Shown here in pieces: positions 15,015 through 15,185 of a DNA stretch of 15,185 nt. This DNA comes from Egerieenecus sp048201975 (lineage in GTDB: Bacteria > Bacillota > Clostridia > Christensenellales > Aristaeellaceae). How positions within the stretch are numbered: position 1 is the stretch's first letter; every line of letters begins with the position of its first letter. The DNA is taken from positions 1-15,185 of the forward strand of contig DBFBGQ010000160.1 in NCBI GenBank assembly GCA_048201975.1. Direction: 5' to 3'. The position numbers and the translations under genes were made by a program. The notes below the pieces were generated by a model. The model worked only from the letters and a program-made list of their open reading frames with translations, ran no database searches and had not been told where the DNA came from.

Positions 15015-15176
15015 CGGCAGAACAGAAAGAAATCTGTTCCGCCGCAGCGTGTCGAAAAAGTGGGAAAACCCACTTTTTCGAGGAAGCAACTTCGGCCAAC
15101 CAGAGGTCGTCCGAAGTTGTAAGGAATTGATTTTGCAAGCAAAATCAACCACCCGCGAAGCCGGCGGAGCCGGCTT
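15015..15176. repeat. Array of five consecutive hairpins downstream of the GH92 gene
   Basis: Stems: (1) CGGC-A-GAACAGA with TCTGTTC-C-GCCG, 15015-15044, 11 of 12 paired; (2) TCGAAAAAGTGGG with its complement, 15052-15081, 13 bp, loop AAAA; (3) CAACTTCGG with CCGAAGTTG, 15087-15119, 9 bp, 15-base loop; (4) TTGATTTTG with CAAAATCAA, 15127-15148, 9 bp; (5) AAGCCGGC with GCCGGCTT, 15158-15176, 8 bp, loop GGA. No coding frame explains them. They may belong to a palindromic repeat family or a structured RNA, or be several terminators. Confidence 0.85.
15052..15081. terminator. Likely intrinsic terminator of the pfl-GH92 operon
   Basis: GTGGG / CCCAC (15060-15064 and 15069-15073) is followed by TTTTT (15074-15078), and because the whole 30-base unit is a palindrome it works in both directions. 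It lies 46 bases past the GH92 stop and is the best terminator among the downstream hairpins. Confidence 0.75.
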
Positions 15177-15185
15177 ACACGAATG

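Overview
The window looks like a GC-rich genome of a gut-type Bacillota (class Clostridia). Pointers are near-consensus sigma-A promoters, strong AGGAGG ribosome binding sites, intrinsic terminators, a ZTP (pfl-motif) riboswitch with a terminator platform, a Tn916-like tyrosine recombinase, and a giant secreted protein made of CxxC repeats. Cytoplasmic GH2 and GH92 glycosidases beside anaerobic pyruvate formate-lyase fit a fermentative glycan user. No marker gene is present, so the order cannot be fixed.

Region 1 (1-5100, minus strand): the 5' part of a very large secreted protein with nearly forty CxxC modules, cut by the left edge of the window. The last 58 bases at that edge are a perfect inverted copy of an internal segment of the same gene, which signals an inversion or a chimeric assembly. 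The 1608-codon plus-strand frame over this gene is only its in-register antisense.

Region 2 (5201-6673): a tyrosine recombinase gene enclosed by 25-bp inverted repeats (24/25 identical). Each repeat is itself an imperfect dyad with a 6-bp centre, the layout of a tyrosine-recombinase crossover site. A TTGACA-17-TAAACT promoter lies inside the right end and points outward to the right, toward a terminator. If the segment flips, this promoter would point at the surface-protein gene, which has no visible promoter of its own. I read this as a self-contained invertible promoter switch (phase variation), in the apparent OFF orientation here. It is the most interesting system in the window.

Region 3 (6789-9609): a GH2 glycosidase (minus) with its terminator, and a divergent AraC-family regulator (plus). 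They share a short intergenic region with a consensus promoter and a 12-bp palindrome.

Region 4 (9715-15006): a strong promoter, a ZTP riboswitch with a terminator, then an overlapping operon pflA-pflB-GH92. The riboswitch would raise formate production when ZTP signals a 10-formyl-THF shortage. The GH92 mannosidase-like gene is an unusual third member. The window ends in five consecutive hairpins.
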